From IMG/VR virus record IMGVR_UViG_3300018476_000005, positions 1-45,478 of that record: 45,478 nucleotides of DNA; one strand, 5' to 3'. The DNA comes from a virus. Shown here piece after piece: positions 37,033-45,287 of this stretch; positions within the stretch are counted from its first letter, which is position 1; each line of letters begins with the position of its first letter. Under the pieces are notes generated by a model, which searched no databases, had not been told where the DNA came from, and worked only from the letters and a program-made list of their open reading frames with translations. A program made the translations under genes and the position numbers.

Positions 37033-38346
37033 TCACGTCAGGGTGATCTTGCAAAACGCTGGGGGACGAATCACCGTAAATGCCGCGCGGAGCTCGGCCA
37101 AGATCGCCACGAGGTTCCTCGTGAAAAAATCGGCATGCTGATCTGAAACCTGAATGGACGCCTGCTCGCGGTCCCACAGCACTGCCTGACGCCAATCGGC
37201 GCAGATCGCGGTACCGGCCGGCAGCGACTCCGACTCGACAACCGGCAGACCCCACAGCGTTTGCGGTCCCATCGCAAATGGACCGTTGCCGTAGAACTGG
37301 CCGGTCGTGTCGCGCAGAAGTTCGATCTTCTCCCAGTCGATCGGGTTATACGCGAAAGCGGTGGGCACGGTACGGCCACCGATCTGCACCTTCCGCCGGG
37401 CCCGACGTGCCGCTTCGACGGAGGCGACAGTCGCGCCGGCGCCGGTGTCGGTCTGGATACCGGAGGTGTTGAGGATCCCGGTGAAAGCGTTGGCGCCGCC
37501 CGTACCGGAAACCATTTGCCATTCAAGCTGCTCCTCCAGGCCGTAGCGCAGGAAGTTGTCGATCAGTGTTTTGATCTGCGCGGCGTCCGACAGGGCGCGT
37601 TTGGTAGCAGCGAGCCAATGGGCCACGGTGTGGACGATCTCCACATCGGGCTCAAACTCCATGAACGACTGCGGTTTCAAACCGCCCGCGACGGTGGTAA
37701 CAACCGGAGGGCCGGCGCCGATGGCCGCGTCTTCGGTGGCTTCAGGCACGATGTCAGCGGCGTTGTTTTCGTTGATCAACCTGACGAACTCGATACTGTC
37801 CGACGTGGTGTTGCCAGACGTCACCAGCGACCGGATAGTCAGAGGCTTCTGGTAGTAGGGGTCGAGCAGCCCCCGGTAGTCCGGCTGTACCAGGGCGCCG
37901 GCGCTGTCGGCGTGGTCGGCACCGGTAAGAAGTGCCTTCACCCCAAACGGCGAACTGTGAACACGGGCCTGCTCGGAGAACCTGCCACCCGGCGTGGACT
38001 TGATCATGTCTGTCCATGCCTTGGACTCCACGAACTGCTGCCCGACGCTCTTGCGCTCCTTCGTGCCGCCCGACTTCAGTAGCTGCCCGTTGCGTTCAGC
38101 AACCTCCACGATGTTGTCCATCGAGTTGTCGAGGGTACCCAGATCAGCGGAGAGATCCTGCAGTTGACTCTTGCGCTCGGCGAACCCCATCAGGGTCCGC
38201 TTCGAGTCCAGCGCCTTCTGCATGTTGGCGGTGAACTCGCCTTGCTCGCCTTCGGACAGTTCGCGGTTCTCGGCGATGGCCCGGTCGGCGATAGCGGACG
38301 CTGCCTTTGCCGCATCTTCGATCGCCGCCTTGAGTGCGTGACTCAT
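37033..38346 (-). CDS. Major capsid protein, HK97 family
   Basis: A 437-residue HK97-fold capsid protein. The N-terminal about 105 residues form a helical delta domain removed by the protease (KAAIEDAAKAASAIADRAIA, TANMQKALDSKRTLMGFAER). The core begins around SKAWTDMIKSTPGGRFSEQA and has EFVRLINENNAADIVPEATE, AVAHWLAATKRALSD-type (VHTVAHWLAATKRALSDAAQ) and FAYNPIDWEKIELLRDTTGQ. A C-terminal SIQVSDQHADFFTRNLVAIL follows. It comes directly after the prohead protease. Confidence 0.93.
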   Translation of the reverse strand: MSHALKAAIEDAAKAASAIADRAIAENRELSEGEQGEFTANMQKALDSKRTLMGFAERKSQLQDLSADLGTLDNSMDNIVEVAERNGQLLKSGGTKERKSVGQQFVESKAWTDMIKSTPGGRFSEQARVHSSPFGVKALLTGADHADSAGALVQPDYRGLLDPYYQKPLTIRSLVTSGNTTSDSIEFVRLINENNAADIVPEATEDAAIGAGPPVVTTVAGGLKPQSFMEFEPDVEIVHTVAHWLAATKRALSDAAQIKTLIDNFLRYGLEEQLEWQMVSGTGGANAFTGILNTSGIQTDTGAGATVASVEAARRARRKVQIGGRTVPTAFAYNPIDWEKIELLRDTTGQFYGNGPFAMGPQTLWGLPVVESESLPAGTAICADWRQAVLWDREQASIQVSDQHADFFTRNLVAILAELRAAFTVIRPPAFCKITLT

Positions 38347-38364
38347 GCTTGGCTTCCAATCTGC

Positions 38365-39063
38365 TCAGAGAGACCAGTAGTCGGTCTCGTCGTGGTTCAA
38401 ATCAGCGACCAACAGGTCGCACTCGGCGCGGGCCTTGACCGCACCAGGCCAGCGCTTCGGCGCGGCGCCGACCTGGCCCGTCTCTGGTGATGCTTCGGTA
38501 GGGGTGGGCGTCTTCGCGGTGGCGAACAGTTCGGTGGACGTGTTGGAACCGATCTGCGTGGTGGACACCTCGAACACCGCCATCTCTGTCACGTCACGGG
38601 AATCGGTGCCTTTGCTGGCGCCACCGGGTGGGATCTCGTAGCCGTAGGAGAACTGGGTGGTGCGGCGGGCTTTCAACACCCGCAGCGCGTGGCGTGCGAT
38701 CTCGGATGCTTCGTCGCCGGTGTCGACACGGGCTTTGATCCACAGGCCGCCGTTGGCTTTGACGTCCTCGTTGGCCCAGTCGGGGATGCGGGAGTCACCT
38801 GGTTCGATCTCGGCCATCTCCACGACAGTGCCGATGTTGAAACGCGGGTCGTCAAGCCGGTGGTGCCACAGCACCGGCATGGTGTTGACAGAGTTTTCCC
38901 AGTGTTTGATCGACTTGGCGAACGCGCCGGGACGCACCACATCGTTGTCGTAGTCGCGGATGTTGAACACCGACACGATGGCTTCAAACTCGCCGGCATC
39001 GACCTGCACGCCTTCGCCGCTGGGGGCTTTGGTCAATGCCGCTGGGGCGGTTTTGTAGTTCAC
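38365..39063 (-). CDS. Prohead protease (HK97 family, U35)
   Basis: A 232-residue serine protease that matures the prohead. Catalytic residues are readable as histidine in VLWHHRLDDP (67 or 68) and serine in TTQFSYGYEIPPGG (S139). The RDYDNDVVRPGAFAKSIKHW region is the usual N-terminal block. The last 60 residues are linker-like. Coupled to the portal stop by ATGA and directly upstream of capsid. It should cut the capsid delta domain. Confidence 0.92.
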   Translation of the reverse strand: MNYKTAPAALTKAPSGEGVQVDAGEFEAIVSVFNIRDYDNDVVRPGAFAKSIKHWENSVNTMPVLWHHRLDDPRFNIGTVVEMAEIEPGDSRIPDWANEDVKANGGLWIKARVDTGDEASEIARHALRVLKARRTTQFSYGYEIPPGGASKGTDSRDVTEMAVFEVSTTQIGSNTSTELFATAKTPTPTEASPETGQVGAAPKRWPGAVKARAECDLLVADLNHDETDYWSL

Positions 39064-40421
39064 AGCAGCATCTCCTCGATGGTCGGTGCCGCGACATCAA
39101 CAGGTTTTCCTTCAAACGTGCGGGCCTTGGAAGGCAGTTGGTTGTTGGACTCTTCGTTGGACGGGTGATCCGGTGCGGTGTCTGCCGGTGAGGCAAGGCC
39201 GCCTTCGGTGACGTTCATCGGCACGATCAGGTCGTCGGTGCCTTCCTTGTGGGGGAGGTTCAACCGGGCCCGACCCTCAGCGCGAGACATGACAGGGCCA
39301 CCCACAAGAACCTGCATCGCTTTGGCTTGCTCCTCGAAGGAACCGCGCAGCTTCTCGGCGAGGTTGAACTCGACATACTTGGAGCCGTCCAACGCACCCG
39401 GGTCCAAGTCGATGAGCAGTTGGGCTTCGATGTCCTGACTGATCTGCACCAGCCACGGGCCCAGCGAATCCTGGTAGAGGATGCGGTGGAACGCCGGCAC
39501 CGACGTTTGGGTTGCGTTGCCGTGCTGGGAACCCAACATGATCGGGTTGATGTGGTACGCCATCGCGCACTCGTCGCGGGTCAACTGCCGGGCCTCGATG
39601 TACTGGGCGTCGCGGGGAGAAACCCCGGCGTTCACAAACGACATGCCCTCTTCGAGGATCGGCGTGCCACCGGACTGGGGCCCGTCGCCGGTGTACTGGT
39701 TACGCCACTCAGCTTTGAAACGGTCCCGTGCGGTGTCGGACCAGTCGGCCGCCTCAAGTGGACGCTGTATATATCCGGCGACCCGGGCCCCATTGCGCCA
39801 CAACTGCTCCCGGAACGCACTGGCAGCGAAGTCTTCGGACAACACCTGCCGCAGCGTTTCGATCGGCGACGTACCAGACCGGGTGTCGTTCGGTGAGTAG
39901 CCGTGGAAGTGGACGATCTCTTCGGCGGCGAAGTCGCGGTGACCTTTGTTGCCGGTGAAGCGGTAGGCGGTGGGGGTTACCCAGTCGGTGCCGATCGGTT
40001 GCATGAACCGGCGCGGGATCGGCAGCAGCCCGTACTGGCCGGGGCCGAACGTGAGCTTCAGCCAATACGCCTCATCGAAGATCGCCAACTCGTGCATCGT
40101 CCAACTGATGAGTCTGTATTTCGTCCACTTCGCACCGGGCACCGGCAGCGGATGCTCAAGCAGTTTCGTCAGCGGATGCCCAACCGCCTTGGTCCGGTCC
40201 TCACCGTTGCGGGTGTAGACGTCCAGCCCCAGTTGGGCGATGTTGCGGGCCAGGAAATCCACGACCGTACGCACAGCCGGCTGCTTGCGGTAAATCTCCT
40301 CGTACGTGGCGAACAACTGCGGCGCCAGTTGGATCAGCGAGTGGGGTGGGTTGGACCAGGACCAGACGTTGGCGGCTTGTTCGATGGCCTGGACTTGACC
40401 GGACGTGATGACGAAAGACAT
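39060..40421 (-). CDS. Portal protein
   Basis: A 453-residue HK97-type portal. Recognisable blocks include TVVDFLARNIAQLGLDVYTR, HPLTKLLEHPLPVPGAKWTK, the helical YRLISWTMHELAIFDEAYWL, YSPNDTRSGTSPIETLRQVL and LTRDECAMAYHINPIMLGSQ. A disordered C-terminus follows. It forms the dodecameric channel at the head vertex where TerL docks. Overlaps the protease gene by ATGA. Confidence 0.93.
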   Translation of the reverse strand: MSFVITSGQVQAIEQAANVWSWSNPPHSLIQLAPQLFATYEEIYRKQPAVRTVVDFLARNIAQLGLDVYTRNGEDRTKAVGHPLTKLLEHPLPVPGAKWTKYRLISWTMHELAIFDEAYWLKLTFGPGQYGLLPIPRRFMQPIGTDWVTPTAYRFTGNKGHRDFAAEEIVHFHGYSPNDTRSGTSPIETLRQVLSEDFAASAFREQLWRNGARVAGYIQRPLEAADWSDTARDRFKAEWRNQYTGDGPQSGGTPILEEGMSFVNAGVSPRDAQYIEARQLTRDECAMAYHINPIMLGSQHGNATQTSVPAFHRILYQDSLGPWLVQISQDIEAQLLIDLDPGALDGSKYVEFNLAEKLRGSFEEQAKAMQVLVGGPVMSRAEGRARLNLPHKEGTDDLIVPMNVTEGGLASPADTAPDHPSNEESNNQLPSKARTFEGKPVDVAAPTIEEMLL

Positions 40422-40424
40422 CGG

Positions 40425-40646
40425 CTACCCGCCTTTCGGGGCGGCGACTTGGATGAAGGCGACGCGGGGCCGGTCGATGTAGATTTCGCCGTCCATCGGT
40501 GCGGGTCGGGCTCCCGGTTCGTGAAGTTCCGCATCGGCGAGCACCAGCCAATCCCCGGCTTGCCGTAGCAGGATGCCGGCGATGGCTCTGTCTTTCATGT
40601 TGACCAGTACCCGCTGCCGGATGGGGAGCCGGCGCCACCACATCAC
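40425..40646 (-). CDS. Small head-region protein
   Basis: A 73-residue protein with WWRRLPIRQRVLVNMKDRAI, AGILLRQAGDWLVLADAELH and a final DRPRVAFIQVAAPKGG. It has the Sm-like pattern of short proteins lying between TerL and portal in many actinophages (VxVNxxxGRAIxGxLLRQxG). Function unknown, but the conserved position supports it being a packaging or head accessory protein. Confidence 0.75.
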   Translation of the reverse strand: MMWWRRLPIRQRVLVNMKDRAIAGILLRQAGDWLVLADAELHEPGARPAPMDGEIYIDRPRVAFIQVAAPKGG

Positions 40647-40840
40647 TGGTCCCGGTTTTCGTTGTCGGTGTGCGGCTCGGTGGGATCCCCCAACTCGACA
40701 GCGCCGAAGTGGTCGGTTTCGATCCGCAGCATCCGCAGCCCCGCTTCCTGACCTGATAGCAGTTCGGTGATGCGGTGCAGCAGCCAGCCTTCACAGGTGG
40801 CGTCGGGGCTGTGGCCATGCGCGGTGATCGACCAGGGCAT
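40643..40840 (-). CDS. Small hypothetical head-region protein
   Basis: A 65-residue protein, ATG at 40840 (MPWSITAHGHSPDATCEGWL) with a helical LLHRITELLSGQEAGLRMLR and acidic end. It overlaps the following gene by GTGA and the preceding gene by about 50 bases in another frame. Function unknown. Confidence 0.6.
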   Translation of the reverse strand: MPWSITAHGHSPDATCEGWLLHRITELLSGQEAGLRMLRIETDHFGAVELGDPTEPHTDNENRDQ

Positions 40841-40976
40841 CAGGTAACGTCCCCTCCGGTTCGACGCCAGCGAGGAGTGCATGGGCCACTTCCATGAGTT
40901 GGCGGGCTTCCTCAATTTGCTCTTTGGTCATGGCCCGCCAGTAACAGATTTGCTTGACCCGAAGTTCTTCCGTCAT
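40791..40976 (-). CDS. Small hypothetical protein after large terminase
   Basis: A 61-residue protein, ATG at 40976 (a second ATG directly before). Two helices (TEELRVKQICYWRAMTKEQI, EEARQLMEVAHALLAG). Its 3' end overlaps the next gene by about 50 bases. Function unknown. Confidence 0.55.
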   Translation of the reverse strand: MTEELRVKQICYWRAMTKEQIEEARQLMEVAHALLAGVEPEGTLPDALVDHRAWPQPRRHL

Positions 40977-40989
40977 CATTGCGGCCTCC

Positions 40990-42678
40990 CTATACGACCA
41001 TCAGGTTCTTGCGTTCGTACGGGCTGACCCGCGCCGGCTTAGCCTGTGCCGCGCGTAGCCCGTTGGCTGCCATCGCCAAGGTGGGGACCGCGTCGATGCG
41101 GGTGCGGTCAGCACCCCGATCGGGTTTGACCGGCCGCAGCAGCGCCGGGTCGTACGGGGCCCGTTTGATCTGCACCGAGTCGAAACAGAACTTGGCGATC
41201 GGGTTGCCGTGGTGCATGAGCCTTCGTTCCTGGCACATGCCCATCACGTCATCCATGCCGCCTGTCATACGGTCGTAGGTGTTGCGGTAGGCGGTGATGT
41301 CGCCCTTGTCGACGTTCAAGCCGCAAGCATCAGCGACGCGGGTGATGATCGGCCACATCGACCATTCGTCGGCGTCGACAGTGGCGATGGTGAAGTCCTT
41401 CGCGTCTTTGGCGATGTCGGTCACGACCCGGTCGTAGTCCAGAACGGAGCCTTCGGTGACCGTCAGCCAGCCCTGTTTCGCCCACAGCCGGAACCGGCCG
41501 CCGTTGAGCTTGTCGAGTTTGTCGAGGCCGGTTTCGGGGATCCAGAACCGCCACATGACGTGCAGCGGATCGTCAACCTCGTCGCCGGGGAACAGGAGAC
41601 ACCAGGCGGTCAGGTCGAACTTGGACGCCAGGTCCAGCCCGCCGTAGCAGACCCGTTTGGCCAGGTGTTTACGTCCCCAGTTGGGGGTGGGCCACAGCTC
41701 GGGGCCGGTGTTCTCCTCCCACAAATGCATGGGCATCCACCGCACCGCCTGGCTGACCCACTGGTTGAGGCGCAGTTGCCGGAAGCTGTTTTCTTTCGAC
41801 GGGTCGTTGCGGGCCTCTTGCGCTTCTTCCCGCAGCGCTTCGATCGACAGGAAGTCGCCGAGGCCGGGGTTGGGGTAGTACCAGTTGGCTTCGTCCCACG
41901 GGTCGGCGTCGGCGGGCAGGTTGCGGATGTAGGTGAAGACGTGCGGGGCCCGGGAAGGATCTTCGGAGATGCGAACCATCTCGTCGTGTTCGGTTTTGCC
42001 GAACGAGTTGGGGTCGTCCCCGGCTGTGGTGGCGGCGACCATGAGCGGTTGGACGCGGGCGCCCATCGCGGTGCGCATGGCGGTCCACAGTCCGGCGTCG
42101 CGTTGGGTGAGGATTTCGTCCATGATGATGCCGCTGGGATTGTGGCCGAGGTTCCCAGCCTTATCTGCCGAAATGATCTCATATGCGCTGGCCGAGCGGT
42201 CGTCCACGATCCGCTGCGGCATCTGGAATATCCGTAGCCGTTTCTGCAGGATCGGGTTTAGCTGCACCATCCGCTTGGCGACGTCGAAAACTTTGCGGGC
42301 CTGCTCCCGGTCCCGGGCACAGCCGTACACCTCGGAGGCTTCTTCGCCGTCAGCTACCAGCAGGTACAGGGCTATGCCCGCTAGTAGCTCTGACTTCCCG
42401 GCCTTCCTAGCCACCTCAATCCAGGCGATGCGATATTGCCGCACGTAGCGCTTCGTCTCGTCCGACCACCGCACGGTGCCGAACAGGGGCGCCATGATGT
42501 CGTTGATCTGCCAGTCGGCGAGGATGAACGGCCGGCGGGCCCACTGGCCTTTGGTGTGGACTAGCAGCTCGCGGTAAAACCCGACGACGTGGTCGACGCG
42601 GGTTTGGCAACGGTGGGTGCCCCGTTCGGTGCAGGTCACTCCATCGTGGGTGTGACCGCAGCGTGGCAATGAGGGCAT
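40990..42678 (-). CDS. terL: Large terminase subunit
   Basis: A 562-residue packaging motor. An N-terminal zinc-like segment (CGHTHDGVTCTERGTHRC) is followed by the ATPase with Walker A in VARKAGKSELLAG (about residues 90-96) and Walker B in GIIMDEIL (about 183-188). The RNaseH-like nuclease has GGLDLASKFDLTAWCLLF and later aspartates in ATVDADEWSMWP and GGMDDVMGM. ATG at 42678 has CAGGGGGTGTG before it; a GTG at 42708 is less likely. Belongs to the HK97/P27-associated terminase group. It cleaves and translocates DNA together with TerS. Confidence 0.93.
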   Translation of the reverse strand: MPSLPRCGHTHDGVTCTERGTHRCQTRVDHVVGFYRELLVHTKGQWARRPFILADWQINDIMAPLFGTVRWSDETKRYVRQYRIAWIEVARKAGKSELLAGIALYLLVADGEEASEVYGCARDREQARKVFDVAKRMVQLNPILQKRLRIFQMPQRIVDDRSASAYEIISADKAGNLGHNPSGIIMDEILTQRDAGLWTAMRTAMGARVQPLMVAATTAGDDPNSFGKTEHDEMVRISEDPSRAPHVFTYIRNLPADADPWDEANWYYPNPGLGDFLSIEALREEAQEARNDPSKENSFRQLRLNQWVSQAVRWMPMHLWEENTGPELWPTPNWGRKHLAKRVCYGGLDLASKFDLTAWCLLFPGDEVDDPLHVMWRFWIPETGLDKLDKLNGGRFRLWAKQGWLTVTEGSVLDYDRVVTDIAKDAKDFTIATVDADEWSMWPIITRVADACGLNVDKGDITAYRNTYDRMTGGMDDVMGMCQERRLMHHGNPIAKFCFDSVQIKRAPYDPALLRPVKPDRGADRTRIDAVPTLAMAANGLRAAQAKPARVSPYERKNLMVV

Positions 42679-42749
42679 CGCACACCCCCTGCTGTTACGT
42701 TCCTGCACAGACCTGGACCTGCGATGACAAAGGTGATAAGCGCGCGATG

Positions 42750-43208
42750 ATGCCGGAGCTGATCTACATAGGTAGGCCGGTGGGGATCAGCCGGTTCCGT
42801 CTGGCGGTACGGGCAGCGATCAGGCGCCTGCGCCGACGACGGGCCCAGGTGATCCGCGTGCAGTCGCCGGTGGTGTACGGCACGAAATACCCGACCATCT
42901 CGCTACCGCGAGTAGAACTCATGATGAGTAGGAGACGTACGGCGATGGAACACAGCGGGGACGCAAGCGAACACCTGACCCAAGCGCTGCGCAGCCTCAG
43001 CGCGGCGGTGGAGACCACGATGGCGGCAATCAACCACCTGGCCGCAGCGCAGTCGGTGCCGCAGCAGCCGGTCTCACCGGCGCCCACACCGATCAACCGG
43101 CCACGTCCGCATCCGTACCGCAACGACGGCAACGGCCGGCATGGCATCGGCGAGGATCCGCGCAGCCAGGCGTACTACGAGCAGCAGGTGTGGGCAGGTC
43201 ACCGATGA
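42750..43208 (+). CDS. Hypothetical basic protein upstream of ligase
   Basis: A roughly 152-residue protein on the strand opposite TerL and TerS. The N-terminal part is very basic (RLAVRAAIRRLRRRRAQVIR), followed by VYGTKYPTISLPRVELMMSR, a helical LTQALRSLSAAVETTMAAIN and a proline-rich C-terminus. Alternative start at 42945 (MEHSGDASEHLTQAL). The basic part should bind DNA or RNA. Its stop overlaps the ligase start as ATGA, so the two are translationally coupled and might act together. Confidence 0.65.
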   Translation: MPELIYIGRPVGISRFRLAVRAAIRRLRRRRAQVIRVQSPVVYGTKYPTISLPRVELMMSRRRTAMEHSGDASEHLTQALRSLSAAVETTMAAINHLAAAQSVPQQPVSPAPTPINRPRPHPYRNDGNGRHGIGEDPRSQAYYEQQVWAGHR

Positions 43209-43792
43209 AGAAGATCCCGACGCTGTTCCTACGCGACCAGACCGACCCGCGCTACGTCACCCGCACCGTGCACCCGGACTGCGGCTGGGTCATGGACGGC
43301 GAGGGTGTACCCACCCGCAAGTACGACGGCACCTGCACCATGTTCGACGGGCAACGGTGGTGGGCACGGCGCGAGGTCAAGCCGGGCAAGTACCCGCCGC
43401 CGAACTTCGTGTCCATCGAGTTCGATGGGGTGACTAACAAGACGGTGGGCTGGGAGCCGATCGAACAGTCAGCCTTCGCCAAGTACCACGCCGAGACCTC
43501 GGACGGATACGACGAGCCCTGGCCCGTCGGCACATATGAGCTAGTCGGGCCGAAGATCAACGGCAACCCCGAACATCTCGATCGACACCGGCTGCTGCTG
43601 CATGAGACCGCCGAGGTCATACCCCTAGCTAACGCAACACTGACGTTCGAGGGGGTCCGGTCAGCCGTGATCGCGGCCCACGAAATGGAGGGTTGCGAGG
43701 GCATCGTCTGGCACCATCAGGACGGGCGCATGGCCAAACTGAAACGCCGCGACTTCCCGTCACTATTCCCAGACGATCATGCCGACAGGTAA
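43205..43792 (+). CDS. Nucleotidyltransferase-fold ligase (DUF5565/RNA ligase-like)
   Basis: A 195-residue enzyme with the covalent nucleotidyltransferase core of DNA and RNA ligases. Motif I is RKYDGT at 38-43 with K39 as the AMP-accepting lysine, motif III-like YELVGPKING is at 111-120, motif IV EGIVWH at 165-170, and motif V MAKLKRRDF at 176-184. It lacks the OB-fold and other domains of cellular DNA ligases, like the short DUF5565/RNA ligase group. Known relatives are annotated as RNA ligases, but substrate cannot be decided by sequence. With the phage Ku gene it could join DNA ends. It lies next to TerS, on the opposite strand. Confidence 0.82.
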   Translation: MKKIPTLFLRDQTDPRYVTRTVHPDCGWVMDGEGVPTRKYDGTCTMFDGQRWWARREVKPGKYPPPNFVSIEFDGVTNKTVGWEPIEQSAFAKYHAETSDGYDEPWPVGTYELVGPKINGNPEHLDRHRLLLHETAEVIPLANATLTFEGVRSAVIAAHEMEGCEGIVWHHQDGRMAKLKRRDFPSLFPDDHADR

Positions 43793-44244
43793 CGCTCGGG
43801 GCCCATCGCGTCGTTGGGCCGCTCCCCCACCTGGATGGAAGAACGCGACGACGGGGTCAGACCGAAATGGGCGCCGAGGTTCTTGATCGTGTCCCCGGCC
43901 GGACGTTGGATCTTCGCCAGCTCGTACTGCGCCCGCGCGGCGGTCGGCCCGGAATAGTTGGCCCGCACCTCGTTCATCGCCGCACTAGTCTGCCGGTGCA
44001 GGTTGACCGCCTCGCAGTACACGTACAAGGCGTCACGGTCGGCCAGTGAGACGCAGCCCATCTTGTCGAGCTGTCGCACCGTGTACTCCCAGATTTCGCG
44101 TACGTCGTCGCACGCCTGCTCCGGGCAGGTTGGCAGTCCCGCTTCGGGGATTGGTTCGTTGGTGTTGATACGGCCTGGACGTTCCCCGTGCAGCAACTTG
44201 AGCGCCGTAGGCTTGGGGACACGGCCGGTTTTGTTGACAGCCAT
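43777..44244 (-). CDS. terS: Terminase small subunit, P27 family
   Basis: A 155-residue protein starting MAVNKTGRVPKPTALKLLHG, the hallmark P27-type N-terminus (GRxPxPTxLKxLxGxxPxRI, here ERPGRINTNEPIPEAGLP). CDDVREIWEYTVRQLDKMGC and the helical YVYCEAVNLHRQTSAAMNEV follow. C-terminal LGLTPSSRSSI-like (HFGLTPSSRSSIQVGE) is the usual family end. It recognises the packaging site and recruits TerL. It is separated from TerL by two rightward genes, which is unusual, and converges with the ligase gene by 16 bases. Confidence 0.9.
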   Translation of the reverse strand: MAVNKTGRVPKPTALKLLHGERPGRINTNEPIPEAGLPTCPEQACDDVREIWEYTVRQLDKMGCVSLADRDALYVYCEAVNLHRQTSAAMNEVRANYSGPTAARAQYELAKIQRPAGDTIKNLGAHFGLTPSSRSSIQVGERPNDAMGPERYLSA

Positions 44245-44274
44245 TGTGAATCCCACTCTCGGAAGGTTTGACCG

Positions 44275-44514
44275 ATGGATGATCCCCTAGAAACCGCGAA
44301 GGATCTGGTCGACAGGATGCTGGCGTCACCGACAGGCAAAGTCCACCAGGATCTTCCCAGTGTCATCACAGCGTTGTCGCTGGTGTCGATCGCCGGGGAT
44401 CAGCGCCGGCTGGCGGACCTGGCGCACCAGCAGTACTGGGACACCGACAACCCGGCCGTCGATGACGAGTGGACCCAGCCGGTTGATGCCGGCGAGAACG
44501 AGGGCCCGTTTTGA
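44275..44514 (+). CDS. Small hypothetical protein
   Basis: A 79-residue acidic protein with a helical start (MDDPLETAKDLVDRMLASPT) and LPSVITALSLVSIAGDQRRL. It diverges from TerS across 30 bases and ends in a TTGA overlap with the following gene. Function unknown; position beside the terminase suggests a packaging-region gene. Confidence 0.6.
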   Translation: MDDPLETAKDLVDRMLASPTGKVHQDLPSVITALSLVSIAGDQRRLADLAHQQYWDTDNPAVDDEWTQPVDAGENEGPF

Positions 44515-44996
44515 GCAACCCGACCGATGATGATGAGGCGTGGGTCGATGACGCCGACGCGATCAGCAAGGTTGCTTTCCGGTTAGCGTTGGAGCAGAAC
44601 TTCGCCGACGCGGGTAAAACCCTGCAGGGTCTCGGCGCCAAACACGGCACGGCCGGGCTGGTGCGGGCGATGGTCGATTTCTGCGACGTTTACATGTCCT
44701 ACATGTTCGGCGACGGGCCGGTGTGGATCCCGGACCCCGACGCGGTGCTGCTGGTCGATGCGTCCACCGGCGAAGCCCAACGGGACCTGTCGACGCTGCA
44801 ACCGGCGCAGGCGTGGGTGGTGCGCATGGTGCAGGCCCGGGGGATGCAGGACGAGTCGCGGTGGTGGGCGTTGTGCGACGAGATCACCACACCCGGCCAG
44901 GCCGGGGAGTACATCATGACCATGTTGTTCATGGTCACCAGCACGATCCGCACGTTGCCCGAAGGCGCCGGCAACATGGGCCACGTTCCGAGCTGA
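44511..44996 (+). CDS. Hypothetical acidic helical protein
   Basis: A 161-residue protein with a TTG start at 44511 overlapping the previous stop. It contains ISKVAFRLALEQNFADAGKT, HGTAGLVRAMVDFCDVYMSY and WVVRMVQARGMQDESRWWAL, with a hydrophobic segment EYIMTMLFMVTSTIRTLPEG. All-helical globular protein. The pair 44275/44511 is coupled and expressed away from TerS. No family recognised. Confidence 0.65.
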   Translation: MSNPTDDDEAWVDDADAISKVAFRLALEQNFADAGKTLQGLGAKHGTAGLVRAMVDFCDVYMSYMFGDGPVWIPDPDAVLLVDASTGEAQRDLSTLQPAQAWVVRMVQARGMQDESRWWALCDEITTPGQAGEYIMTMLFMVTSTIRTLPEGAGNMGHVPS

Positions 44997-45012
44997 TCCC
45001 ACGGGGGTGCCG

Positions 45013-45156
45013 ATGGGCTGCCCTGCGCAACCGTCACCGGACTCGTGGAGGCTCTGCGCCTGGCACTGGGATCAGCGGCACCGCTGCTTTCGCACCCGGC
45101 TGGGACACTGGCTACACCGATGTGTGTGCGGTTACCGGTGGGGACCGGATCGCTAG
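45013..45156 (+). CDS. Small tryptophan/cysteine-rich protein
   Basis: A 47-residue protein, ATG at 45013 behind GGGGGTGCCG, reading MGCPAQPSPDSWRLCAWHWD, then RHRCFRTRLGHWLHRC and VCGYRWGPDR. Four or five cysteines with basic and tryptophan residues suggest a small zinc-stabilised fold; its character recalls the protein at 19974-20126. Its TAG stop shares CTAG with the stop of the opposing membrane-protein gene. Function unknown. Confidence 0.5.
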   Translation: MGCPAQPSPDSWRLCAWHWDQRHRCFRTRLGHWLHRCVCGYRWGPDR

Positions 45157-45287
45157 ACAGCGAACCATCCGGTCAGCGCGAGCGGCATAGCGATGATCAG
45201 GAACAGGACACCCAGGTTGTCATCGAAGGCCAGCAGCAGCACGCCGATCACTGCGGCGGTGAGCGCGGCCCAAAGGTACTGGTTCAC
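45153..45287 (-). CDS. Very small two-helix membrane protein
   Basis: A 44-residue protein with GTG start at 45287 overlapping the stop of the split 72-residue gene. Two hydrophobic stretches (YLWAALTAAVIGVLLLA and GVLFLIIAMPLALTGWFAV) around a short acidic turn (FDDN) predict a hairpin membrane protein. Last of a leftward set of three with the methylase. It may be a phage exclusion or holin-type peptide, but no match was recognised. Confidence 0.6.
   Translation of the reverse strand: MNQYLWAALTAAVIGVLLLAFDDNLGVLFLIIAMPLALTGWFAV

Noticed and set aside
41209-42237. Long rightward open frame opposite the large terminase
   Set aside because: Shadow of TerL; no ribosome-binding site and no coherent domain pattern.
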